Shown: positions 14,906 to 21,404 of the stretch, piece by piece | Position numbering within the stretch: the first letter of the stretch is position 1 | Layout: the number at the start of each line of letters is the position of its first letter | From: Actinomycetota bacterium | Lineage (GTDB): Bacteria > Actinomycetota > Actinomycetes > S36-B12 | Length of the DNA: 30,325 nucleotides | Direction: 5' to 3' | Assembly (NCBI GenBank): GCA_016870425.1 | Contig: VGBQ01000005.1 | Coordinates: forward strand, 1 to 30,325 | Notes under the pieces: model-generated | Database searches by the model: none | The model's input: only the letters and a program-made list of their open reading frames with translations | What the model was told of the DNA's origin: nothing | Translations under genes and position numbers: made by a program

Positions 14906-15579
14906 CCCCCGGCACCCTGGAAGGGATTGCTCAGTTCCACGGTCATGTAGAACAACAGGCCGTAGGTGGCGCCCATGATGCCGATGAGGACCAGGTTCAT
15001 GCCGCGACGCGCCGGCTGGAAGACCGCCGTCATGGCCAGGCTGACCGCACCGAGGAAGATCACCACGATCATCAATCGGACGGCGTTGGGATTGGGCACG
15101 TCACCCAGTCGGTCATTGGCTTCCAGGAGCATGCTGTCCAGCGATGAGGAGAGCGAGCTCCATAGGGGGAGTTCGCTTGCGCCCAGGTCCAGCGAGTTTC
15201 CTACCGCCGCATAGAGGAGAGCCGTCGCCTCCGTTTGCACGGCGAAAGCACCGGAGGCATCTCCACGCTCCATGAGTGGCCATTGCTCATCGACGATGAG
15301 CCTGCGGTAGTCCTCAAGCGCGGCAATCATGTCTTCGCGGCCAAACTCAGCGGGGAACTGCTGCGCGCTGGCTAGGGCTCGACCGAAGTACTGGGCTTCA
15401 AGGTGGCTCGCGGTGTCCGCGCTTCGGTAGTTGAGGACGAACTGGCCGACGGTGAAGGTGAAGAGGAAGACGAACCCGACGCTGGTGACCTGGATGATCC
15501 GGCCGCTGAGGTGGTAGGCAGCCGGAGGCTCGGGTGCGTCGTCATCGTCGTCCCGCTTCGGCTCGATGGAAGATCGCAA
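14872..15579 (-). pseudogene. DUF4239 (bestrophin-like) membrane protein, main part of an apparently frameshifted gene
   Basis: The frame codes for 235 residues. It has a membrane helix (IIQVTSVGFVFLFTFTVGQF), a cytoplasmic or external helical region with FGRALASAQQFPAEFG and an area rich in Leu/Ser, and two C-terminal helices (LMIVVIFLGAVSLAMTAVF and MNLVLIGIMGATYGLLFYM). This is the DUF4239 layout, but the usual first membrane helix is absent; it is coded just upstream in another frame (15542-15634). The frame could only start at a poor TTG at 15579 without a ribosome-binding site. Removing one G of the GGG in GAAGCGGGACGAC would join both into one protein. This may be a true mutation, a programmed shift or a sequence error. 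Confidence 0.65.
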
Positions 15580-15634
15580 CCAGGGCCACGCTGATGCCGG
15601 CGGTGAGCGCGACGGATATCGCGAGCTGGACCAT
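15542..15634 (-). pseudogene. N-terminal fragment of the DUF4239 gene
   Basis: The fragment begins MVQLAISVALTAGISVALVA and ends FHRAEAGRR at a TGA, overlapping the main DUF4239 frame by 38 bases. It is a single membrane helix with a positive end, just what the main fragment lacks. In-frame GTG codons at 15649 and 15670 are other possible starts; none has a good ribosome-binding site. Confidence 0.55.
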
Positions 15635-15721
15635 GGAGGGCGTGTTCACCGCGTAGTCGGCGTACTCCACGGCGACAGGATGGCAGACGCGGCCCCCGAG
15701 TTGACCCTGCCTCCGCCCACC

Positions 15722-15739
15722 TGGTTGAATCCTCAACTA
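15722..15739 (+). promoter_or_regulatory. MarR-like dyad upstream of yceI
   Basis: TGGTTGAATCCTCAACTA is a dyad (GTTGA-N4-TCAAC core) 41-59 bases before the YceI start. It matches the site upstream of the VanW-type gene at 15 of 18 positions in the same orientation relative to the downstream gene, which makes a shared regulator likely. Confidence 0.5.
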
Positions 15740-15780
15740 CATCGCCGGTCCGCCGGCCCGAGCGTCCCTGGAGGACCTAC

Positions 15781-16332
15781 ATGAGCACCGACCTCGCCGC
15801 CACGACCGGCACCTGGGAGATCGACCCCACTCACTCGACCATCGGGTTCGTCGCCCGCCACGCCATGGTGGCCAAGGTCCGCGGTGGCTTCTCCGACTTC
15901 ACCGGCACCCTCATCCTCGACGGGTCGGATCCCGCCAAGTCCTCGGCCAGCCTCACCATCGTCGCGTCAAGCTTCTCCACCAACAATGCCGAGCGCGATG
16001 CGCATGTGAAGTCGGCCGACTTCCTCGACGTGGAGCAGTTCCCCACCCTGACCTTCACCAGCACCGCCGTCACCCAGAAGGATGATGACGAGTTCGTCGT
16101 CACCGGTGACCTGACGATCCATGGCGTGACCAAGACTGTCGACGTGAAGTTCGAGCTCCTCGGCACGAGTCAGGATCCGTGGGGCGGCACGCGCATCGGC
16201 TTCGAGGGCAAGGCTGAGATCAGCCGCAAGGAGTTCGGTCTCGTGTGGAACGTCGCCCTGGAGACCGGGGGTGTCCTCGTCGGTGACACCATCAAGCTCG
16301 AGCTCGATATCGAGGCCGTCAAGAAGTCGTAG
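15781..16332 (+). CDS. YceI family protein
   Basis: The 183-aa protein begins close to TGTWEIDPTHSTIGFVARH and continues with GGFSDFTGTLILD, NAERDAHVKSADFLDVEQF and LTIHGVTKTVDVKFELL, the YceI hallmarks. The fold is a lipocalin-like barrel known to bind polyisoprenoids in some members. There is no signal peptide here, so this is the cytoplasmic form common in actinobacteria. The physiological role is not certain; stress or quinone/isoprenoid handling are suggested for the family. Start ATG 15781 follows GGAGG seven bases before. A MarR-like dyad lies upstream, so regulation by a MarR-type repressor is likely (inference). Confidence 0.95.
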   Translation: MSTDLAATTGTWEIDPTHSTIGFVARHAMVAKVRGGFSDFTGTLILDGSDPAKSSASLTIVASSFSTNNAERDAHVKSADFLDVEQFPTLTFTSTAVTQKDDDEFVVTGDLTIHGVTKTVDVKFELLGTSQDPWGGTRIGFEGKAEISRKEFGLVWNVALETGGVLVGDTIKLELDIEAVKKS

Positions 16333-16370
16333 CACCACGGAGTCGGCACCGGCCGACCCCGCCTGTCCGA

Positions 16371-16376
16371 TAGCGT
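16371..16376 (+). promoter_or_regulatory. -10 box of dapD (TAGCGT)
   Basis: TAGCGT is six bases before ATG 16383; no ribosome-binding site. Leaderless layout. Confidence 0.5.
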
Positions 16377-16382
16377 CGGGCC

Positions 16383-17303
16383 ATGACGCAATCGGCGGCA
16401 GGGGTCGGCCTTGCCACGTGGTGGGCGGGCACGATCCTCGACGCCTGGTACCCCCAACCCGCCCTGGGCCCCGACGCCCCGGCGGTACCCGGCCTGGATG
16501 CTGCCGCACGACCCGACAACGTTCGCGCCGTCGAGGTGCGTGCCGTGCGGACCGTCATCGACGACCTCCAGGCACCGCCCGCCGACGTGGCGGATGCCTA
16601 TCTGCGCCTGCATTTGCTCTCCCACCGGCTCGTGCAGCCGCGGACCATCAACCTCGACGGGATCTTCGCCATCCTGCCCAACGTCGCGTGGACCACGCGT
16701 GGCCCTGTCGCCCTCGATGAACTCCCGGCCGCTCGACTCAGGGCACGCACACACGGTGAGCACCTCGTGGTCCTGGGCGTCGACCGATTCCCACGCATGA
16801 TCGACTACGTGGTGCCCTCAGGGGTGCGCATCGCAGATGCCGATCGGGTGCGCCTGGGAGCGCACCTCGCCGAGGGAACCGTGGTCATGCACGAGGGCTT
16901 CGTCAACTTCAATGCCGGCACGCTGGGCACGTCGATGGTCGAAGGGCGAATCTCCGCGGGCGTGGTGGTCGGCGATGGCTCGGATATCGGCGGCGGGGCG
17001 TCCATCATGGGCACCCTGTCCGGTGGCGGTCAGGAGGTCGTCAGCGTCGGGCGCGGGTGCCTGATCGGCGCCAACGCCGGCATCGGCATCAGCCTGGGCG
17101 ACAACTGCGTCGTGGAGGCGGGCACCTACGTCACCGCGGGCGCGCGGGTCACTCTGCCGGACGGTCAGGTCATGAAGGCCCGCGAGCTGTCCGGCGCCAC
17201 CGGCCTGCTCTTCCGCCGCAACTCCCTCACCGGTGCCCTCGAGGCGGTGCCCCGCAGCGGCACGTGGGGCGGACTCAACGCAGCCCTCCACACCACCGAC
17301 TGA
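16383..17303 (+). CDS. dapD: 2,3,4,5-tetrahydropyridine-2,6-dicarboxylate N-succinyltransferase
   Basis: The 306-aa protein is the actinobacterial type of DapD. It transfers a succinyl group from succinyl-CoA to tetrahydrodipicolinate in the succinylase branch of lysine and meso-diaminopimelate synthesis. The N-terminal 100 residues are a helical domain. From about residue 140 the hexapeptide repeats of a left-handed beta helix are clear: VRIADADRVRLGAHLAEGTV, MHEGFVNFNAGTLGTSMVEG, RISAGVVVGDGSDIGGGASI, then LIGANAGIGISLGDNCVVEA. The trimer forms the active sites between subunits. The partner dapC lies 2.6 kb downstream on the other strand. The coding part ends 7 bp before the first 66-bp palindromic repeat. 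Confidence 0.95.
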   Translation: MTQSAAGVGLATWWAGTILDAWYPQPALGPDAPAVPGLDAAARPDNVRAVEVRAVRTVIDDLQAPPADVADAYLRLHLLSHRLVQPRTINLDGIFAILPNVAWTTRGPVALDELPAARLRARTHGEHLVVLGVDRFPRMIDYVVPSGVRIADADRVRLGAHLAEGTVVMHEGFVNFNAGTLGTSMVEGRISAGVVVGDGSDIGGGASIMGTLSGGGQEVVSVGRGCLIGANAGIGISLGDNCVVEAGTYVTAGARVTLPDGQVMKARELSGATGLLFRRNSLTGALEAVPRSGTWGGLNAALHTTD

Positions 17304-17309
17304 CGAGCA

Positions 17310-17375
17310 GCCGCTCCTCCGCCCGTTATCGACGTTAACGGCCCCGTTAGCGTCGATAACGGGCGGTGCTCAGGC
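17310..17375. repeat. 66-bp palindrome-containing repeat, copy 1
   Basis: This copy matches 18484-18549 at 63 of 66 positions, in direct orientation. It contains a hairpin of two 23-base arms (17319-17341 and 17344-17366) with one T-G wobble and a 2-base loop, and at its right end the TGA stop codon of the AbiEi-type gene (TCA at 17370-17372). The hairpin also stands right after dapD, so it probably terminates both genes. Confidence 0.9.
17319..17366. terminator. long palindromic hairpin between dapD and the AbiEi-type gene
   Basis: The arms begin CCGCCCGTTATCGACG and are complementary over 23 bases but for one wobble pair. It lies between two converging stop codons. There is no T-run, as is usual in high-GC actinobacteria. 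Confidence 0.65.
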
Positions 17376-18404
17376 CGCATGTCGATGCAGGGCGTTGCGC
17401 CAGCGCTCGCGGAGCACGCCGGGGCGGTGCTCGGCTTCCGCGTATGTCCAGCGCACGACCGGAGTCCCGCCGTTCTCGATGTCCTCCTGGCGCAATTTCT
17501 CCTTCCACAGGGATTCACGGGATCCGTATTTCACGGCGCCGTCAGCCTCACCGGCTACGCCGTCGATGAGCACGTCCACGCGATAGCGCCGTCCGCTCGC
17601 ACCCTGCACCCACTCCTGCGGCTTCATGTCGCCGAGTCGCCAGCCAGTGAAGCGTCCCCAGGAGATCCCCTCGAGGTAGGTCTCTGGCCTGGGGTCCGCG
17701 CTGGCATTCCACTGCTGCCGGCGTGCTGAATCATGGAGCATCCCGCGCATCTCCTGGCCGAGCTCAGCTCGCCACTGAGCATCGGAAAGGGCCTGCGTGA
17801 GATCTCCGGCTTCCAGACACTCGTCCCCTCCCAGCAGCCACTCTGCGTGACGCCGCTGAGCAAGACCGAAGAGGGCAACGGCCTGGTGGCGGGGAAGGCC
17901 TCGGCTGATGTCGCGCGCTGTCGCGAGGGGCGATGTGACGATCTGGCCCCGGAACGAGACGAAGTCGCCCGTATCGCCCTCGCGCACTCGCACCCCGTGG
18001 CGCATACCGATGTGCGCCCCTGACCCGCGAGACACACGAATGGAAGGGACGCTCTGGGGTCCGTGGGGCAGCTGCCATACGGAAGCTGCCGTCTCATCAC
18101 CCATGGCGGCCGCGATGCCACGCCCCCGGAACTCGCGGACGAGGTGATGCGCCAACGCGCGGTGATCCGCATCTGCCTCGGCTGGAGTGAGGATGCCGGG
18201 CACGGTGATGCCGGGCGTGGTCGTCGGGGTGGTGACGAGGTAGAGGCCCCGGCGCATTCTCGTCACGAGACCCGCTTCCTCGGCGATGCCGAGACGGCGA
18301 GCCGAGATGCCGATCCTCTCGGCCTCAGCCGTCGTAAACGTCGAGTTGCCAAACTGGCCGCTCAGCGTTGCGGCAGTGTTCGCTGTCCCACTTCGGCGGT
18401 GCAT
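17370..18404 (-). CDS. solitary AbiEi-type protein (wHTH antitoxin-like N terminus, DUF559/Vsr-like C terminus)
   Basis: The 344-aa protein has an N-terminal winged helix of the AbiEi type (FTTAEAERIGISARRLG, then GLVTRMRRGLYLV), a middle part (VSFRGQIVTSPLATARDISR), and a C-terminal region like the endonuclease-fold domain often fused to it: YRVDVLIDGVAGEADGAVKY, then LWKEKLRQEDIENGG and VVRWTYAEA. AbiEi is the antitoxin and repressor of the type IV AbiE toxin-antitoxin system; no AbiEii nucleotidyltransferase toxin is present here, and such solitary forms are common and uncharacterised in actinobacteria. In-frame GTG 18440 is an alternative start; ATG 18404 has AGGGTGG upstream. The gene interrupts conserved dapD-gltA housekeeping sequence and is framed by 66-bp repeats, which suggests acquisition. 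Confidence 0.8.
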   Translation of the reverse strand: MHRRSGTANTAATLSGQFGNSTFTTAEAERIGISARRLGIAEEAGLVTRMRRGLYLVTTPTTTPGITVPGILTPAEADADHRALAHHLVREFRGRGIAAAMGDETAASVWQLPHGPQSVPSIRVSRGSGAHIGMRHGVRVREGDTGDFVSFRGQIVTSPLATARDISRGLPRHQAVALFGLAQRRHAEWLLGGDECLEAGDLTQALSDAQWRAELGQEMRGMLHDSARRQQWNASADPRPETYLEGISWGRFTGWRLGDMKPQEWVQGASGRRYRVDVLIDGVAGEADGAVKYGSRESLWKEKLRQEDIENGGTPVVRWTYAEAEHRPGVLRERWRNALHRHAA

Positions 18405-18483
18405 GCCGCCACCCTGACGCCACGGTTGCCACGGCGTCACGGACCAATCCCGGTCTGTGGATACTTCCCCTGCCGCGCTTGGC

Positions 18484-18549
18484 GCCGCTCCTCCGCCCGT
18501 TATCGACGTTAACGGGGCCGTTAACGTCGATAACGGGCGGTGCTCAGGC
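18484..18549. repeat. 66-bp palindrome-containing repeat, copy 2
   Basis: This copy matches 17310-17375 at 63 of 66 positions. Its hairpin is perfect: 23-base arms at 18493-18515 and 18518-18540 with a GG loop. The right end holds the TGA stop codon of citrate synthase (TCA at 18544-18546), at the same position where copy 1 holds the stop of the AbiEi-type gene. Confidence 0.9.
18493..18540. terminator. perfect 23-bp palindromic hairpin after gltA
   Basis: It follows the citrate synthase stop by 3 bases and precedes the AbiEi-type gene start by about 90 bases. It likely ends gltA transcription and insulates the AbiEi-type gene. Confidence 0.65.
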
Positions 18550-19833
18550 GGAGCGGTCGTCGATGGGGACGTAGTCGCGCAGTGGCTCGCCGATATAGAC
18601 CTGGCGGGGCCGGCCGATCTTGGTGTGCGGGTCGTCGATCATCTCCCGCCACTGGGCAATCCACCCGGGCAGGCGACCGAGCGCGAAGAGCACTGTGAAC
18701 ATCCGCGTCGGGAATCCCATGGCCTTGTAGATGAGACCGGTGTAGAAGTCGACATTGGGATAGAGCTGGCGCGAGATGAAGAAGTCATCGGCGAGTGCCA
18801 CCTCCTCCAGCCGCAGCGCGATGTCGAGCAGGGGGTCCTTGACCTCGAGAGCAGCGAAGACGTCGTACGCCGCCTTCTTGACGATGGCAGCGCGCGGATC
18901 GTAGTTCTTGTAGACGCGGTGCCCGAAGCCCATGAGCTTGACGCCGTCCTGCCGGTCCTTGACCTGGCGGATGAAAGTGTTGACGCCCCCACCCGAGGCA
19001 TGAATCTTCTCCAGCATCTCCAGCACGGCCTGATTGGCGCCACCATGCAGAGGGCCGAAGAGTGCGTTGATGCCGGCCGACACCGAAGCGAAGAGATTGG
19101 CGTGCGATGAGCCGACGAGTCGCACGGTCGACGTCGAGCAGTTTTGCTCGTGGTCGGCGTGCAGGAGAAGCAGCATGTTGAGCGTCTTCGACAGCACGGG
19201 GTCGACGACGTATTCCTCGGCGGGCACGCCGAAGGTCATGCGCAGGAAGTTGTCGATGAAGCCCAGGGAGTTGTCCGGATACATGAAGGGCTGGCCGACG
19301 GACTTCTTATAGGCGTACGCCGCCAGGGTCGGCAGCTTGGCGAGCAGGCGGATGGTGCTGATTTCCACCTGCTCGGGGTCGAAGGGGTCGAGGGAGTCCT
19401 GGTAGAAGGTGGACAGCGCCGACACGGCCGAGGACAGCACGGGCATGGGGTGCGCGTCACGGGGGAAACCGTCAAAGAAGGCGCGCAACTCCTCATGGAG
19501 CATCGTGTGACGCTTGATCCTCAGCTTGAAGTCGCTGAGTTCGTCGACAGTGGGGAGATAGCCGTAGATGAGAAGGTAAGCGACCTCGAGGTAGGAGGAA
19601 TACTCCGCGAGTTGCTCGATCGGGTATCCCCGGTAGCGCAGGATGCCCTTGTCGCCGTCGATGTAGGTGATAGCCGAGGAGCACGACGCCGTATTGACGA
19701 AGCCGTGATCGAGCGTCACGTCCCCGGTCGTCGCCAGCAATCGGCTGATGTCGAGGCCGGACTCGCCGATCGTCGACGGGACCCGGGGCAGGGGCAGTTC
19801 CCCACCGGGATAGTGCAGGACCACGTCGGTCAC
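18544..19833 (-). CDS. gltA: citrate synthase
   Basis: The 429-aa product is a full-length type II (hexameric-type) citrate synthase, which condenses acetyl-CoA and oxaloacetate to citrate at the entry of the TCA cycle. N-terminal VVLHYPGGELPLPRVPST is the small beta domain of this type. The catalytic residues are in GPLHGGANQAVLE (His), MGFGHRVYKNYDPRA (His) and NVDFYTGL (Asp). LLHADHEQNCSTSTVR is also characteristic. Start GTG 19833 is chosen because GGGAGG stands seven bases upstream and homologues begin here; the frame is open 22 codons further. It follows dapC by 104 bp on the same strand. The stop codon lies inside the second 66-bp repeat. Confidence 0.96.
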   Translation of the reverse strand: MTDVVLHYPGGELPLPRVPSTIGESGLDISRLLATTGDVTLDHGFVNTASCSSAITYIDGDKGILRYRGYPIEQLAEYSSYLEVAYLLIYGYLPTVDELSDFKLRIKRHTMLHEELRAFFDGFPRDAHPMPVLSSAVSALSTFYQDSLDPFDPEQVEISTIRLLAKLPTLAAYAYKKSVGQPFMYPDNSLGFIDNFLRMTFGVPAEEYVVDPVLSKTLNMLLLLHADHEQNCSTSTVRLVGSSHANLFASVSAGINALFGPLHGGANQAVLEMLEKIHASGGGVNTFIRQVKDRQDGVKLMGFGHRVYKNYDPRAAIVKKAAYDVFAALEVKDPLLDIALRLEEVALADDFFISRQLYPNVDFYTGLIYKAMGFPTRMFTVLFALGRLPGWIAQWREMIDDPHTKIGRPRQVYIGEPLRDYVPIDDRSA

Positions 19834-19897
19834 GCGGATACCTCCCGAGCCAGTGGACCCTTCGTGGGGGTCCGTCGTCGGCGCTGATGGCCAGGTC

Positions 19898-19903
19898 ACG
19901 GTA
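19898..19903 (-). promoter_or_regulatory. possible -10 box of gltA (TACCGT)
   Basis: On the minus strand GGATACCGT lies 65 bases upstream of GTG 19833, in the gap after dapC. It would give a leader of about 58 bases containing a small GGACCC/GGGTCC hairpin. Weak evidence. Confidence 0.25.
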
Positions 19904-19937
19904 TCCCTTGAGACGGCAGCCCGGGCACCCGGGTCGG

Positions 19938-21008
19938 TCAGGCGCGCAGCCGATCAGCGGCTCCGGCGATGACATCGTCGGGCGCCGTCAGCGCCAGGCG
20001 CACATGGCGGGATCCCCGCTCGCCGTAGAAGTCACCCGGGGCGACCAGGATGCCCTGGTCAGCAAGGTCCGCGGCGGTCGTCCAGCAGTCCTCGTCGCGG
20101 GTCGCCCAGAGATAAAGTCCCGCCTCACTGTGGTCGATGCGCATACCCGCGGTCTCGAGGGCGGGCTGCAGCACGGACCGTCGGCGCTCATAGCGCTCGC
20201 GCTGCTCCTCGACATGACGGTCGTCGTCCCACGCAGCCCGCGCGGCAGCCTGGACCGGACATGGCGTCATCAGACCCAGGTGCTTGCGGATCTCCAGGAG
20301 CCGGGCCACTACCTGCGGATCGCCTGCGAGCGCGCCGTATCGGTATCCCGCCATATTGGATCGCTTGGACAGGGAGTGCAGGGCGATCACCCCGCTGACA
20401 TCGTCGCCGGCCACCTCTGCCGACAGCGCGGACACGGGACGTGCCTGCCAGCCGAACTCCAGGTAGCACTCATCCGAGGCAACGAGTGCACCGTGCTCGC
20501 GCGCGGCGGCGATGACGGCGCGAAGCTCTTCGGCATCCATCACCCGCCCGGTCGGATTGGCCGGGGTGTTGATCCAGATCAGGCTGGCCCCCCGAGCCGC
20601 GGCCGGGTCATCCGAGGTGATCACCTCGCAGCCGGCCACCAGGGCACCGACGACGTACGTCGGATAGGCGATCTCCGGGACCACAACCCGATCTCCGGGG
20701 CCCAGACCCAGGAGCATGGGCAGGAGGGCGACGATCTCCTTCGATCCGATGGAGGGGATGGCGCCGAGATCCGTGGCGCGCACTCCCGCGCGCCGCGACA
20801 GCCACGCGCGAAACGCCGCGTTGGTCTCTGGTGCACCCGCGACAGCCGGGTATCCCGGTGCATTCGCCGCGGCGGCAAGGGCATCGCGGGCGATCGCGGG
20901 CGTGGGGTCGACAGGGCTGCCGATGGAGAGGTCAGCCGGCGTTGGGTGCTCACGCACCCGAGCGGCGAGGGGAGCGAGCCTGTCCCAGGGGAAGTCGGGA
21001 AGGATCAG
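19938..21008 (-). CDS. dapC: succinyldiaminopimelate transaminase, probable CTG start
   Basis: The 356-aa protein is a PLP-dependent class I/II aminotransferase of the actinobacterial DapC type, which makes N-succinyl-LL-2,6-diaminopimelate. Family marks are the N-terminal LPDFPWDRLAP and LSIGSPVDPTP, then IPSIGSKEIVALLP, INTPANPTGRVMD, SDECYLEFGW, and the PLP lysine in SLSKRSNMAGYRYG. Homologues begin just before LPxFPWD. In this frame no ATG, GTG or TTG lies there: the nearest upstream start-like codon is GTG 21140, deep inside fdxA, and the nearest downstream GTG would remove the FPWD motif. CTG 21008 fits: it overlaps the fdxA TGA stop (CTGA) and has AAGGAG eight bases before. Confidence 0.9.
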   Translation of the reverse strand: MILPDFPWDRLAPLAARVREHPTPADLSIGSPVDPTPAIARDALAAAANAPGYPAVAGAPETNAAFRAWLSRRAGVRATDLGAIPSIGSKEIVALLPMLLGLGPGDRVVVPEIAYPTYVVGALVAGCEVITSDDPAAARGASLIWINTPANPTGRVMDAEELRAVIAAAREHGALVASDECYLEFGWQARPVSALSAEVAGDDVSGVIALHSLSKRSNMAGYRYGALAGDPQVVARLLEIRKHLGLMTPCPVQAAARAAWDDDRHVEEQRERYERRRSVLQPALETAGMRIDHSEAGLYLWATRDEDCWTTAADLADQGILVAPGDFYGERGSRHVRLALTAPDDVIAGAADRLRA

Positions 21009-21331
21009 CTCTCCGGCTCCTTGCGTGGCACGGACGCGAGGATGGCCGCATCGAAGTCCTGCGCACCCAGCTTGGCGGCGCCTCCGGGGGAGCCGAGGTC
21101 GGCGAAGAACTCGGCGTTGGCCGCGGTGTAGTCCGACCACTCCTCGGGGACGTCATCCTCGTAGTAGATGGCCTCGACGGGGCACACGGGCTCGCAGGCA
21201 CCGCAGTCCACGCACTCGTCGGGCTGGATGTAGAGCATGCGGTCGCCCTCGTAGATGCAGTCGACGGGGCACTCCTCGATGCAGGACTTGTCCTTGACAT
21301 CCACGCAGGCAAAGGTGATGACGTAGGTCAC
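21005..21331 (-). CDS. fdxA: seven-iron ferredoxin (3Fe-4S/4Fe-4S)
   Basis: The 108-aa protein begins TYVITFACVDVKDKSCIEEC and continues with CPVDCIYEGDRMLYI and ECVDCGACEPVCPVEAIYYE. The cysteine pattern is that of the actinobacterial FdxA/FdxC ferredoxins with one [3Fe-4S] and one [4Fe-4S] cluster. It carries electrons in the cytoplasm, for instance to cytochromes P450 or oxidoreductases. Start GTG 21331 is placed after AAAGG and at the family N terminus; the frame is open 12 codons further. The stop codon overlaps the CTG start of dapC, the same gene order as in mycobacteria (fdxC-dapC). Confidence 0.95.
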   Translation of the reverse strand: MTYVITFACVDVKDKSCIEECPVDCIYEGDRMLYIQPDECVDCGACEPVCPVEAIYYEDDVPEEWSDYTAANAEFFADLGSPGGAAKLGAQDFDAAILASVPRKEPES

Positions 21332-21404
21332 CGCACGGCCTTTCGAGTTCAGGCGGCGAGTTCGCACCGCTCGTCTCGGGACGGTCGGATGACCGGCCCG
21401 GCGC

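Noticed and set aside
17370..18404. A complete AbiE toxin-antitoxin pair
   Set aside because: There is no AbiEii-type nucleotidyltransferase gene on either side; the neighbours are dapD and gltA.
17310..18549. The AbiEi-type gene with its repeats as an insertion sequence or phage integration product
   Set aside because: No transposase or integrase is coded between the repeats and the repeats are direct, with internal palindromes; terminal inverted repeats of the whole unit are absent. Kept as a recombination or unknown-element hypothesis only.
19834..19937. Riboswitch or attenuator before gltA
   Set aside because: Only a 6-bp stem (GGACCC/GGGTCC) and GC-rich short palindromes are seen; nothing matches a known riboswitch class.
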